Assembly: GCA_025455345.1 (NCBI GenBank)
Contig: JALOMS010000045.1
Coordinates: forward strand, 1-13,659
DNA length: 13,659 nucleotides
Origin: Thermoflexibacter sp.
GTDB lineage: Bacteria; Bacteroidota; Bacteroidia; Cytophagales; Thermoflexibacteraceae
Reading direction: 5' to 3'
Part shown: one piece after another, positions 5,238 through 12,049 of the stretch
How the letters are laid out: each line of letters opens with the position of its first letter
Position numbering within the stretch: the stretch's first letter is position 1
Position numbers and translations under genes: made by a program
The notes under the pieces: generated by a model
What the model was told of the DNA's origin: nothing
Databases searched by the model: none
What the model saw: only the letters and a program-made list of their open reading frames with translations

Positions 5238-6886
5238 TAAAAATTTACCCTTAATACTTTGGCATTCACTCCTAATTCTTGAAAAAATGAAAGCCAAAAT
5301 ACTTGGTAAGCAGAAAGATGGTCATTCGGCGATTTGACTTCGATAAAATAATAAGTTTCTTTATTCCAAACAAATAAATCAGGAAAGCCCTTTGCATACT
5401 CTTTAACGTTTTTGGCGATTTCTAATACCACTGCCCCTATTTGGTCTGAGTCAAGCCACTCATAACACTTAGAAAGATGCAAAAACAAATCTTCATGCCA
5501 AAAAACAAAGGGATTAGCTTTCCCTTGCTTGTTTTGGATAATGTCTTGGACATGAGCAAAAAAAACATCTGGATTTTCTAATACTACCGTTCTTGCCAAT
5601 AGTTTATCTTGACGTTTTTCCCAAAAATCTTCCCGCATGAGGTCTGAAGGAGCTAATTGGAAGGGGTGATGAATGGCATCTTGGTCTTCATCAAAAATAA
5701 TGTCCCAAAACAAAATTCCAAACATGGCATTCCAAAGATAGTTTTCGGTAAAATACCCTTCAAATCCCTGATTTTTAAAATATTCTAATGCTCCAATTTC
5801 TACATTATTTGTAAAAGCCCTATCTATATCTATGCTATCTGCTTGCTTGAGCCATTGGGTAGTAGTTCTTTTATTACCTTTTTTTTCCAATTTTTTGCGA
5901 AAGTCTATTGCAAAAAGTTTTTCTTCTGGGTTTAATGGGTTGATTTCCAATTTTTTGCATAAAATCAAGGCTTCTTGCTCCCATCCTAATTTGTACAACA
6001 AACGGACTTGACGCTCCAAAGATGGGGGTTTGGAGGTATATTGATATATTTTTAAGGCTTCTCGCTCTAATTGATTCTTTTCTAACAATTTACCTAAGTC
6101 TAAGCATAATTTATCAAAAATTCTCTGCCCCATATCACTAAGGTACTGCCAGTCCGAGATTTGGGACAGAAACCAATCGTAAAGCTCTTGAGGCGTATAT
6201 AATACAGATAAAAAGCCATAATGTTGGTACGCTTTCTCCATTTTTAGCTTGTCCTCTGCTTCTTTGCGAGTCTTAAAAAAAGAAGTTAGTTTGCCTTCAT
6301 CAAACTGTTCATAATGCACATGACCCAAGTCGCGAATCACGAAACGCGTCATGTCCATCTCCAAATTACCAAAAAATAGGTACAAAAGGAACTCCACTTC
6401 CTCCTCAAATTCCTGCTTAATCACCACTTCTTCTTGAGTGATAATATTTACCAAATCCCTAAAAGGCAAATGCTCAAATATCCAAAGCGTAAGTTCAGAT
6501 TTTTTTGCTTGCTTGTTGGGTTTTTCGCCTGTTTGTCGAATGATTTGTAGGAGTTCGCTTTTAGTAAAAATTTCTAATAAGTATAGGACTTTGTCCTCAT
6601 GAATAGGAGATAATTGGCTAATGAATTGTTTGTCAAGTAGTTCATTGACAGCATTGGGGATATTATTAATCTCTGCATACAAAAATAGGTGAGATTTGAA
6701 AAAGGTTTTCCTGCGATTGACCATTCTGACAAAAAGGCATTGGGCATCTTCAGATAGGCTTTGAAAATGATTTATGAAGTTGTACTCTCTACTTTGTAAA
6801 AGAGGAGCAGATTTTTTTTGAACAAAATCAAGAAGATATAAAAAGTTGTTCCAATAATATTTAGGGGGCAGTTCTATCTGTGCCAT
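5234..6886 (-). CDS. FAN1-family VRR-NUC structure-specific nuclease
   Basis: The 550-residue protein matches bacterial homologues of Fanconi-associated nuclease 1, which cut 5' flaps and digest DNA 5' to 3' in interstrand-crosslink repair. The C-terminal VRR-NUC domain (about 375-548) carries TENYLWNAMFGILFWDIIF, whose E381 lines up with human E834, then FPDLFVW (D503) and FIEVKSPND (E516, K518), the PD-(D/E)XK metal site. The middle (about 255-370) looks like the helical TPR-like part and the N-terminal half (about 40-240) corresponds to the SAP-like and DNA-binding region; the eukaryotic UBZ finger is missing, as in bacterial forms. Length agrees with those forms. It follows the small membrane protein after a 16-bp gap, so the two are probably co-transcribed. 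The stop codons of this gene and tsaD overlap. Confidence 0.9.
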   Translation of the reverse strand: MAQIELPPKYYWNNFLYLLDFVQKKSAPLLQSREYNFINHFQSLSEDAQCLFVRMVNRRKTFFKSHLFLYAEINNIPNAVNELLDKQFISQLSPIHEDKVLYLLEIFTKSELLQIIRQTGEKPNKQAKKSELTLWIFEHLPFRDLVNIITQEEVVIKQEFEEEVEFLLYLFFGNLEMDMTRFVIRDLGHVHYEQFDEGKLTSFFKTRKEAEDKLKMEKAYQHYGFLSVLYTPQELYDWFLSQISDWQYLSDMGQRIFDKLCLDLGKLLEKNQLEREALKIYQYTSKPPSLERQVRLLYKLGWEQEALILCKKLEINPLNPEEKLFAIDFRKKLEKKGNKRTTTQWLKQADSIDIDRAFTNNVEIGALEYFKNQGFEGYFTENYLWNAMFGILFWDIIFDEDQDAIHHPFQLAPSDLMREDFWEKRQDKLLARTVVLENPDVFFAHVQDIIQNKQGKANPFVFWHEDLFLHLSKCYEWLDSDQIGAVVLEIAKNVKEYAKGFPDLFVWNKETYYFIEVKSPNDHLSAYQVFWLSFFQELGVNAKVLRVNFY

Positions 6887-6902
6887 GAAAACAATCTTCT
6901 GG

Positions 6903-7337
6903 TCAATCTATTAATTTATGAGAAAATAATCTATCTTCTAAGGAAACAGGATTAGAAACGGTATAAAGCATCTCTCCTGAGTTAGAAATTTCTACGCCTA
7001 AGATTCCTTCTTTTTGTAATTCTTCCAACTTAGCTTTTAGTTCGGGGATGGGCATATCCATTTTCATCATAATCTCTGCGAGTGTAGTCTTGCCGTAATT
7101 AGCACTGACAAGGTGGATTAGTTTTTTAGAAATTTCTAAATCTTTGAGGGCTTGGGCTTTCTTGGCATCCTGCAACAATAACTGCGTACTTCTGCCACCT
7201 ACACCCAAAAAAGCACTCAAAAATAAGAAAGCCTCTGGGGGTGCTTCTCCCGAACCTATGATAGAAGCCAAAATCGCAAAAGAGATAGAAAATCCACCTA
7301 CTGCGCCTAATTGTTTAAGTAATTTTTTGAAATTCAT
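6903..7337 (-). CDS. Small membrane protein with possible winged-helix domain
   Basis: I do not recognise a family for this 144-residue protein. The N-terminus has two short hydrophobic segments (about 11-28 and 35-50) separated by a GSGEAPPE turn, which suggests a membrane hairpin. Residues 68-127 (KKLIHLVSANYGKTTLAEIMMKM..., then LKAKLEELQKEGILGVEIS...EMLYTV) read like a compact winged helix: three helices, the last of the 'xLxxLxxxGxl' kind, then a two-strand wing. That would be a cytoplasmic, membrane-tethered domain for DNA or protein binding. It starts at an ATG and sits between the terD-like gene and the FAN1 gene on the same strand, 16 bp from the latter. The winged-helix call is a pattern judgement. 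Confidence 0.6.
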   Translation of the reverse strand: MNFKKLLKQLGAVGGFSISFAILASIIGSGEAPPEAFLFLSAFLGVGGRSTQLLLQDAKKAQALKDLEISKKLIHLVSANYGKTTLAEIMMKMDMPIPELKAKLEELQKEGILGVEISNSGEMLYTVSNPVSLEDRLFSHKLID

Positions 7338-7407
7338 GGTTTAAAGTTTTTTAGTTTGACGAATATGAATTTATGATAATTGCCCAAGATTGTCCTGAAA
7401 AAAATAC

Positions 7408-7424
7408 AAATCTTACGTAGATTT
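7408..7424 (-). terminator. Possible weak terminator after the TerD gene
   Basis: Read on the minus strand, AAATCT, loop ACGTA and AGATTT form a 6-bp hairpin followed by GTATTTTTTT, about 64 nt past the TerD stop codon. The T-run fits an intrinsic terminator but the stem is short and AT-rich. If real, the membrane protein and FAN1 genes form a separate unit from the kinase-regulator-TerD genes. Confidence 0.35.
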
Positions 7425-7487
7425 TATAGAAAAGATGATATTTTTAACTGTCAGAAATTTACACTGATATAAAACAATTTCAAAGAC

Positions 7488-8096
7488 TTAAGCTAAAAAT
7501 TTTTCTTTGATGACTGAAACTGTACTAAGCAATTTCTCTGAGGTAAGTCCTTCCCCTATCGCTTTAAACTCCCAATTATTGGCTGTCCTATACAATTTTC
7601 CTAAGACCATTGCTACCTTACCCGCAAATTTCTTTTGGGCGGAGATGTTATACTCGACAAATAGATTTTCTATTTTGGGGGTTTCTCCGCTATATATCCG
7701 CACTTTGGAGTAAGGGATATGAGCAAAATCTTGGCGATTCGCACTTACTAAAAAGAAAACCATTTGCTCTATTTGTTGGTTCAATTTATCAAAATCTATG
7801 CTAATTGTCTCGTTATCATCGCTATCTCCTTTGGAGGATTTGTCGCCTGTGGTATCGTCTCCGCTATGATAGACGGCTTTATCAGAAGAGTGCGTTTTGG
7901 CGGGGTAGATAAGGTCTATCATGTCTTTGTTATCGTCAAAAATAGCCACACAAATATCCAAGTTCACATCTTCCCATCTTGGAAAAATGCCCAATAGTTT
8001 CTTTTGGGCAATCGCTCCCCAGTTAATACCAATATTGACTTTATCGGGTTTTAAACTGCCTATTTGTTTAATAAATATTTGTTCTGTTTCTGACAT
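7488..8096 (-). CDS. TerD-family calcium-binding stress protein
   Basis: The sequence is a single TerD domain, the family of cytoplasmic Ca2+-binding proteins linked to tellurite resistance, phage inhibition and general stress. Visible signatures (numbered from the upstream TTG at 8102) are GINWG (25-29), DVNLDICVAIFDDNKDMIDLIYP with the DLD-like core at 47-50, AVYHSGDDTTGDKSSKGDSDDNETI (76-100) with the acidic Ca2+-binding loop, and the end of the fold FLVSANRQDFAHIPYSKVRIY (117-137). I prefer the ATG at 8096 (202 residues) over the TTG two codons upstream. It follows the response regulator on the same strand after about 54 bp. The other classical ter genes (terB, terC, terZ) are not adjacent, so a lone TerD under a two-component system is plausible. 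Confidence 0.9.
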   Translation of the reverse strand: MSETEQIFIKQIGSLKPDKVNIGINWGAIAQKKLLGIFPRWEDVNLDICVAIFDDNKDMIDLIYPAKTHSSDKAVYHSGDDTTGDKSSKGDSDDNETISIDFDKLNQQIEQMVFFLVSANRQDFAHIPYSKVRIYSGETPKIENLFVEYNISAQKKFAGKVAMVLGKLYRTANNWEFKAIGEGLTSEKLLSTVSVIKEKFLA

Positions 8097-8150
8097 AAGC
8101 AAGAGGATTGGGGGTCTATATTTTAAGATTTAGGCATATTCTAAGTCAAA

Positions 8151-8564
8151 TCAAATACCCATGTTATAGCCATTTTGCACGTCTTCGAGGCTGACGGGGC
8201 TGAGAGGCTTTTGGATAAAATCTTTGATGTATTTGTAGTGTTCTGACTTACGCATATCTTCGCGATTGACAGATGAAGATAACATATACAAATGACATCT
8301 ATCTTTGAAATCATCTGCTAATTTGTCGTATTCTTCCAAAAATTCCCAACCGTCCATTTCAGGCATATTTACATCGAGAAAAATGACTTGAGGAATTTTA
8401 TCGTATTGGTTTTCAATGGCATTTTTTAGATAATCCAAAGCATCTTTGGCGCGTACAAAAGAATGTACAACTTCCGAAAAATGAAGCGTGTGTATCAATG
8501 TTTTACAAATCACATTATTGATTGGGTCATCGTCAATGACTAAAACCGTATGTATTTTTTTCAT
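8151..8564 (-). CDS. Single-domain response regulator (CheY/Rcp1-like)
   Basis: The 137-residue protein is only a receiver domain. It shows VLVIDDDP with acidic residues D11-D13, phosphoacceptor D64 in IFLDVNMPEMDGWEF, S96 in place of the usual Thr of YMLSSS, and K119 in FIQKPLS. There is no output domain, so the signal must pass by protein contact or phosphotransfer, as for Rcp1/CheY proteins. The start ATG overlaps the stop codon of the histidine kinase (ATGA, 4 bp), which indicates translational coupling and that the kinase is its phosphodonor. Confidence 0.93.
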   Translation of the reverse strand: MKKIHTVLVIDDDPINNVICKTLIHTLHFSEVVHSFVRAKDALDYLKNAIENQYDKIPQVIFLDVNMPEMDGWEFLEEYDKLADDFKDRCHLYMLSSSVNREDMRKSEHYKYIKDFIQKPLSPVSLEDVQNGYNMGI

Positions 8565-9853
8565 CTTGGCAAATATACTTTAAAAACGCTACCTTCGTCA
8601 AGTTTGCTATCGACCTCTATATGTCCACCTAATGCTTCTGTTTGTAATTTTACTAAATACAGCCCCATTCCCTTGCCTTCGACGTGTGAATGAAATCGCT
8701 TATGAAACCCAAAAATTTTCGCTCCATTTTTTTTGAGGTCAATGCCCAATCCATTATCTTGTACCATCAATCTGATTTGGTTATCAGACAGCTCAGTAAA
8801 AACATGAATTATAGGCAAGCGATCGGGGTGCTTGTATTTGAGTGCATTAGACAGCAAATGTAGCAAAATACTATTCAAATATTTTCTGATTGTAAAAATA
8901 TAAGAAACTTTTGAAAAATCAATATTTATTTGTGCTTGTGCCAAATAAATTTGTCTTTCCAAATTGTGTAAAATTTCTCGAAGTTCTTCTTCCAAAGATA
9001 CATTTTCTTTGGTTTCTTCTATGACTTGTTGTTTTATCTCTACAATTTCGTTCAAATCTCTTACAATATAGTCCAATTGCTGACTGACTATGCGGATATT
9101 GTCCAATGCTATTTTATTGACTTCATGTGTAGGGTCATAGGTACGATATAAAGATACTAAACCGAGTAGGTTCGCTACGGGTGCGCGCAGATTATGAGAA
9201 ACTATATATGTAAATTGTTGTAATTCATTGTTTTGTCTTACCAATTCCTGATTAATCTTATGCTGGTTTTCTAAGGTTATTTTGAGTTTTTCCTCTGCCT
9301 CATATCGTTCAAAAGAATGGGAAATGAGATTGGATACTGTGGTTATAAATTCCAAATCAGTATTATCCCATACTCTATGATGCTCATAATCATCAAAACC
9401 CATAAATCCAGAAATTTTGTCTTTGAAATAAAGAGGTACTATCAAGATTGATTTGATAGGTTTGGACGCAAGCAGGTCTATAACATCAATGGGAAGAGTC
9501 TGCACATCACTTGCTACAATACAGCCTTTTTGGGACAGTGTTTCTCGCCAAGACGGGGTTTGCTGATAGGAGATGGTAGATAGAGATTTTCTATGATTAA
9601 TTGCCTCCAAATAATACCATTCAAATATCAGTTGGCTTGTTTGTGTGTCTTCATCATCTTTGAAAATATACACATGACTTACGCCCATATAATTCCCTAT
9701 AATCTGAAGCGTATGGTGTATTTGTTTTTCAAAATGGTCGACAGAATTGAACATAACAGATACCTTCAACAAGATTTCTTGTTGTTTGGCATATTTCTTT
9801 AGCCTTTCTTCTGTCTTGGTTTGTATGTCTAATTCTGAATAGCTAAAATTCAT
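8561..9853 (-). CDS. Soluble GAF-domain sensor histidine kinase
   Basis: The 430-residue protein has no membrane segment and should be cytoplasmic. After a short helix (10-30) comes a GAF domain (about 30-185; PLYFKDKISGFMGFDD and RVWDNTDLEFITTVSNLISHSF are typical end motifs), a coiled coil (about 183-212), and the dimerisation/phosphoacceptor domain with H220 in FTYIVSHNLRAPVANLLGL. The HATPase_c domain has the N box HLLSNALKY (N336), G1 box VQDNGLGID (366-371), the FGFHKRFHSH lid region and the G2 box GKGMGLYLVK (393-402), ending with GSVFKVYLPR. All catalytic residues look intact. The GAF ligand cannot be told from sequence; no cysteine pattern for bilin or haem stands out. It is coupled to the response regulator by a 4-bp overlap. 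Confidence 0.94.
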   Translation of the reverse strand: MNFSYSELDIQTKTEERLKKYAKQQEILLKVSVMFNSVDHFEKQIHHTLQIIGNYMGVSHVYIFKDDEDTQTSQLIFEWYYLEAINHRKSLSTISYQQTPSWRETLSQKGCIVASDVQTLPIDVIDLLASKPIKSILIVPLYFKDKISGFMGFDDYEHHRVWDNTDLEFITTVSNLISHSFERYEAEEKLKITLENQHKINQELVRQNNELQQFTYIVSHNLRAPVANLLGLVSLYRTYDPTHEVNKIALDNIRIVSQQLDYIVRDLNEIVEIKQQVIEETKENVSLEEELREILHNLERQIYLAQAQINIDFSKVSYIFTIRKYLNSILLHLLSNALKYKHPDRLPIIHVFTELSDNQIRLMVQDNGLGIDLKKNGAKIFGFHKRFHSHVEGKGMGLYLVKLQTEALGGHIEVDSKLDEGSVFKVYLPR

Positions 9854-10090
9854 CTAAGAAAAAATCTGTTTAAAAGTAGATAGGTGATAGAATATTGTGC
9901 GAATAATCCCTTTCGTATGATACATTATTTGACCATTATATGATTAGAAGGATAGTACAAGCTCGATTATTTCTTCTATTCATGTCCTACAAAATAGTTA
10001 TAGAGCAAATTTATACTAAAAGTACAAAAAAATCTTTGAATAGTTACAAAATTAACGATAAACTTCGTAAAAAATTTTATTTATTTTGAT
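9854..10090. other. Intergenic region upstream of the kinase
   Basis: This 237-bp gap separates the sua5 3' end from the kinase start, both on the minus strand. I see no ORF, tRNA or strong hairpin, only AT-rich sequence and the possible -7 box at 10006-10013. It should hold the kinase-operon promoter. Confidence 0.5.
10006..10013 (-). promoter_or_regulatory. Possible -7 box (TAAATTTG) for the kinase operon
   Basis: On the minus strand the sequence is TAAATTTG, an exact TAnnTTTG match, 152 bp before the kinase ATG. No TTTG lies at the standard distance upstream, so this is a weak assignment. Confidence 0.3.
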
Positions 10091-11044
10091 TTATTCTTGT
10101 GAGGAGGCTCTCTTGAGTCTATCATTGATAGCTCTGCCTAAATCCTTTTCAGGTAATAACTCCGCCAGAATGACCTCTATGTCCATCTGGTCGAGTTGCC
10201 TCATGTAATCGAAGAGATGGTGTGCGGCTTCGGCAAAATCTCCTTTTTTAGAAAGTATCAATTGATGCTCTCTGGGAATGCCCTCAAAGGTCTGTTGGAA
10301 GGACAATATGCCTATTTTCTTGTTTTTATACTGCAGTATATGCGTGGGAATATCTCCTAATATCATAGGTATGCGTGGGGCATAATGACTTTTGAGCATA
10401 CCTGGAGCTTTAGGATTAGAAGAAGAATGGGGACGGACTTGAACTTTGCCGATTACTTTTTCTATTGCTTCTATGCTGATTCCCCCTTTTCTGTAAACAA
10501 TCGGTGTTTCGCCCTCGAAACCTACAATCGTGGACTCTAATCCTAACTGGCTTGCTCCACCATCTAAAATATATGGAATCTTATCTCCTAACTGTGATTC
10601 TACGTGTTGGGCAGTTGTAGGGCTAATATATCCAAAGGGGTTAGCACTCGGCGCAGCAAGCGGAAAATCAAGTTCTCGGAGTAAGGCAAGTGTTAAAGGG
10701 TGCTTAGGAACTCTTATAGCTACCAAATCCGAACCGCTTGTAACCAAATCTGGAATAATTTTTTTTTTTGGTAAAAGTATTGTAAGCGCGCCTGCCCAAA
10801 AGTGATGAGCAAGCATTTGCGCTTTGGGGGGTAGCTCTGTTACAAATTGATGTATTTTCTCCACACTATCGGTATGCACAATGAGCGGGTCAAAAGAAGG
10901 GCGATTTTTTACCGCAAAAATTTGAGTAACCGCAGATTCGTTAAGCGCATTTCCAGCTAATCCATAGACCGTTTCTGTGGGTATTCCTACTAATTTGCCT
11001 TCATTCAATAATTCAACGGCTAATTTTATGTCTTTCCCTATCAT
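10091..11044 (-). CDS. L-threonylcarbamoyladenylate synthase, Sua5 type
   Basis: This enzyme makes threonylcarbamoyl-AMP from threonine, bicarbonate and ATP, the first step of t6A formation in tRNA. The 317-residue length is that of the two-domain Sua5 form rather than the roughly 190-residue TsaC/YrdC form. The YrdC domain (1-200) shows IPTETVYGLA (21-30), the KNRP motif (K46, R48), the signature FPLAAPSANPFGYISPT with S133/N135, and GLESTIVGF (168-176). The conserved linker APGMLKSHYAP (213-222) leads to the Sua5 domain (about 226-315). The ATG start is kept. An 11-base A tract (plus-strand T's at 10759-10769) encodes the lysines at 93-95. It lies alone on the minus strand, with the MITE-like element immediately upstream. 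Confidence 0.95.
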   Translation of the reverse strand: MIGKDIKLAVELLNEGKLVGIPTETVYGLAGNALNESAVTQIFAVKNRPSFDPLIVHTDSVEKIHQFVTELPPKAQMLAHHFWAGALTILLPKKKIIPDLVTSGSDLVAIRVPKHPLTLALLRELDFPLAAPSANPFGYISPTTAQHVESQLGDKIPYILDGGASQLGLESTIVGFEGETPIVYRKGGISIEAIEKVIGKVQVRPHSSSNPKAPGMLKSHYAPRIPMILGDIPTHILQYKNKKIGILSFQQTFEGIPREHQLILSKKGDFAEAAHHLFDYMRQLDQMDIEVILAELLPEKDLGRAINDRLKRASSQE

Positions 11045-11065
11045 TATTTATTCTTATAACTTACG

Positions 11066-11073
11066 CAAACTTA
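11066..11073 (-). promoter_or_regulatory. -7 box (TAAGTTTG) for sua5
   Basis: On the minus strand TAAGTTTG matches TAnnTTTG exactly, 21 bp before the Sua5 ATG. It is part of the left end of the MITE-like element and points outward from it. No good TTTG -33 box is seen. Confidence 0.4.
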
Positions 11074-11186
11074 TTCGTTGATTTTATAAGTTTTTTTGGG
11101 TTAGCTTATTGGGGCTACTCCTCATACAGCTCTATGCTTATTTTCATAAAAATCACTCAAAGTTCCTTATTTTAACAAAGTTAGGA

Positions 11187-11194
11187 TATTTTTG
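11187..11194 (+). promoter_or_regulatory. -7 box (TATTTTTG) for the plus-strand pair
   Basis: TATTTTTG matches TAnnTTTG exactly. Transcription would start near 11200, leaving about 50 nt before the ATG at 11251 but only about 11 nt before the TTG at 11212. The box lies in the right end of the MITE-like element and points outward. Confidence 0.4.
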
Positions 11195-11211
11195 TGTAAG
11201 TCCTACTAAAT

Positions 11212-12027
11212 TTGAGTAAAAGAAAGTCTAAAATCCATTTTATAAAGTATATGCCAAACTTCCCTTTTCCGTTTTATCATTATGGTTCGGACGATTCCAA
11301 AGACCAAGACGTGATTATCATTATTCCTGACTCGCTCATGCCCCAAATCCAAGAGGAACGGAAAATAATGGTCAATGATTTGTTAAACAAACAGCAGAAA
11401 AATTGGAATGCAACCTTAGCAACTATACAAAATGGCTATTTGACTGATACGATTTATCCCAAATCATGGATAGATTCTCTTAACAATTCCTTGTTTACTA
11501 CTTATCACCTACACGCCCAACAGTATGAGAATCCTATCAAGGGCTTATTAAAAAGGAATAAACTATTGGCAATTTATAAGACAGCAAGAACTGTACTTTC
11601 CCTACTCACTCGTACACACCTGAGAAGGGATATTCGTCCAATTGTGAATGGCATACATTCATTTGATTTGAAAATCAAGGCGTTGAAAATCATTAATTGG
11701 CACGACATAGATGATTTTAATCAAAGAAATGCTAAAAATGAAGATATTTGGAAAACTTTTGCTTTTTACATAGGACAAAATATCTCATTAATAGAGCATA
11801 ACATAGAGATTTATACGAAGAAAGATTTAGTATTGCACCACCCAGCCTTAGACAGCCTAATTTATCGGAGGGGCGTGATGCCAAAAGATAAAAGTATTTT
11901 ACAAGAGTATCTAATGCGTTGGATAGGAATGGCTGAAAACTATGGCGTTTATACCTCTGAGAATGGAATACTGAAATGTAAAGATGAAATTATAGATATG
12001 AAAAATGAGATTTTTCTAAAAACGTGA
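11212..12027 (+). CDS. Unrecognised protein, possible nucleotidyltransferase fold
   Basis: The 271-residue protein has no family I can name with certainty. The stretch YHYGSDDSKDQDVIIIIPD (22-40) has the form of the catalytic start of the polymerase-beta-type nucleotidyltransferase superfamily: G25-S26, then an acidic pair around D31 and D33 leading into a hydrophobic strand. A possible third carboxylate is D152 in FDLKIKALKIINW. The rest is mostly helical with basic patches (for example LLTRTHLRRDIRP at 131-143), which would suit nucleic-acid binding. No signal peptide or membrane helix is present. The open frame begins at TTG (11212), but the first ATG is codon 14 (11251) and the promoter-like box at 11187-11194 fits that start better; both keep the GS/DxD motif. 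It is 22 bp upstream of the oxidoreductase and probably co-transcribed. I do not assign a function. Confidence 0.55.
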   Translation: MSKRKSKIHFIKYMPNFPFPFYHYGSDDSKDQDVIIIIPDSLMPQIQEERKIMVNDLLNKQQKNWNATLATIQNGYLTDTIYPKSWIDSLNNSLFTTYHLHAQQYENPIKGLLKRNKLLAIYKTARTVLSLLTRTHLRRDIRPIVNGIHSFDLKIKALKIINWHDIDDFNQRNAKNEDIWKTFAFYIGQNISLIEHNIEIYTKKDLVLHHPALDSLIYRRGVMPKDKSILQEYLMRWIGMAENYGVYTSENGILKCKDEIIDMKNEIFLKT

Positions 12028-12049
12028 ACTTTAAATGAAATAATTATCT

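Larger units (their letters stand above)
11056..11205. mobile_element. MITE-like or IS-remnant element with imperfect ends
   Basis: ACTTACGCAAA (11059-11069) and TTTGTGTAAGT (11191-11201) are inverted copies of each other with one mismatch, and similarity continues a few bases both ways. They bound about 140 bp with no ORF. Ends of the form GACTTACGCAAA are typical of short insertion sequences and their MITEs in several bacterial groups, from memory best known in cyanobacteria. I see no clear target-site duplication and no transposase, so this is at most a non-autonomous or degraded copy. Its interior also holds AAACTTAT (11067-11074) pairing with ATAAGTTT (11086-11093), followed by T's. Confidence 0.45.

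Noticed and set aside
7488..9853. Full tellurite-resistance ter operon
   Set aside because: Only one TerD protein is present; no TerC, TerB, TerZ or TerY-type gene is adjacent.
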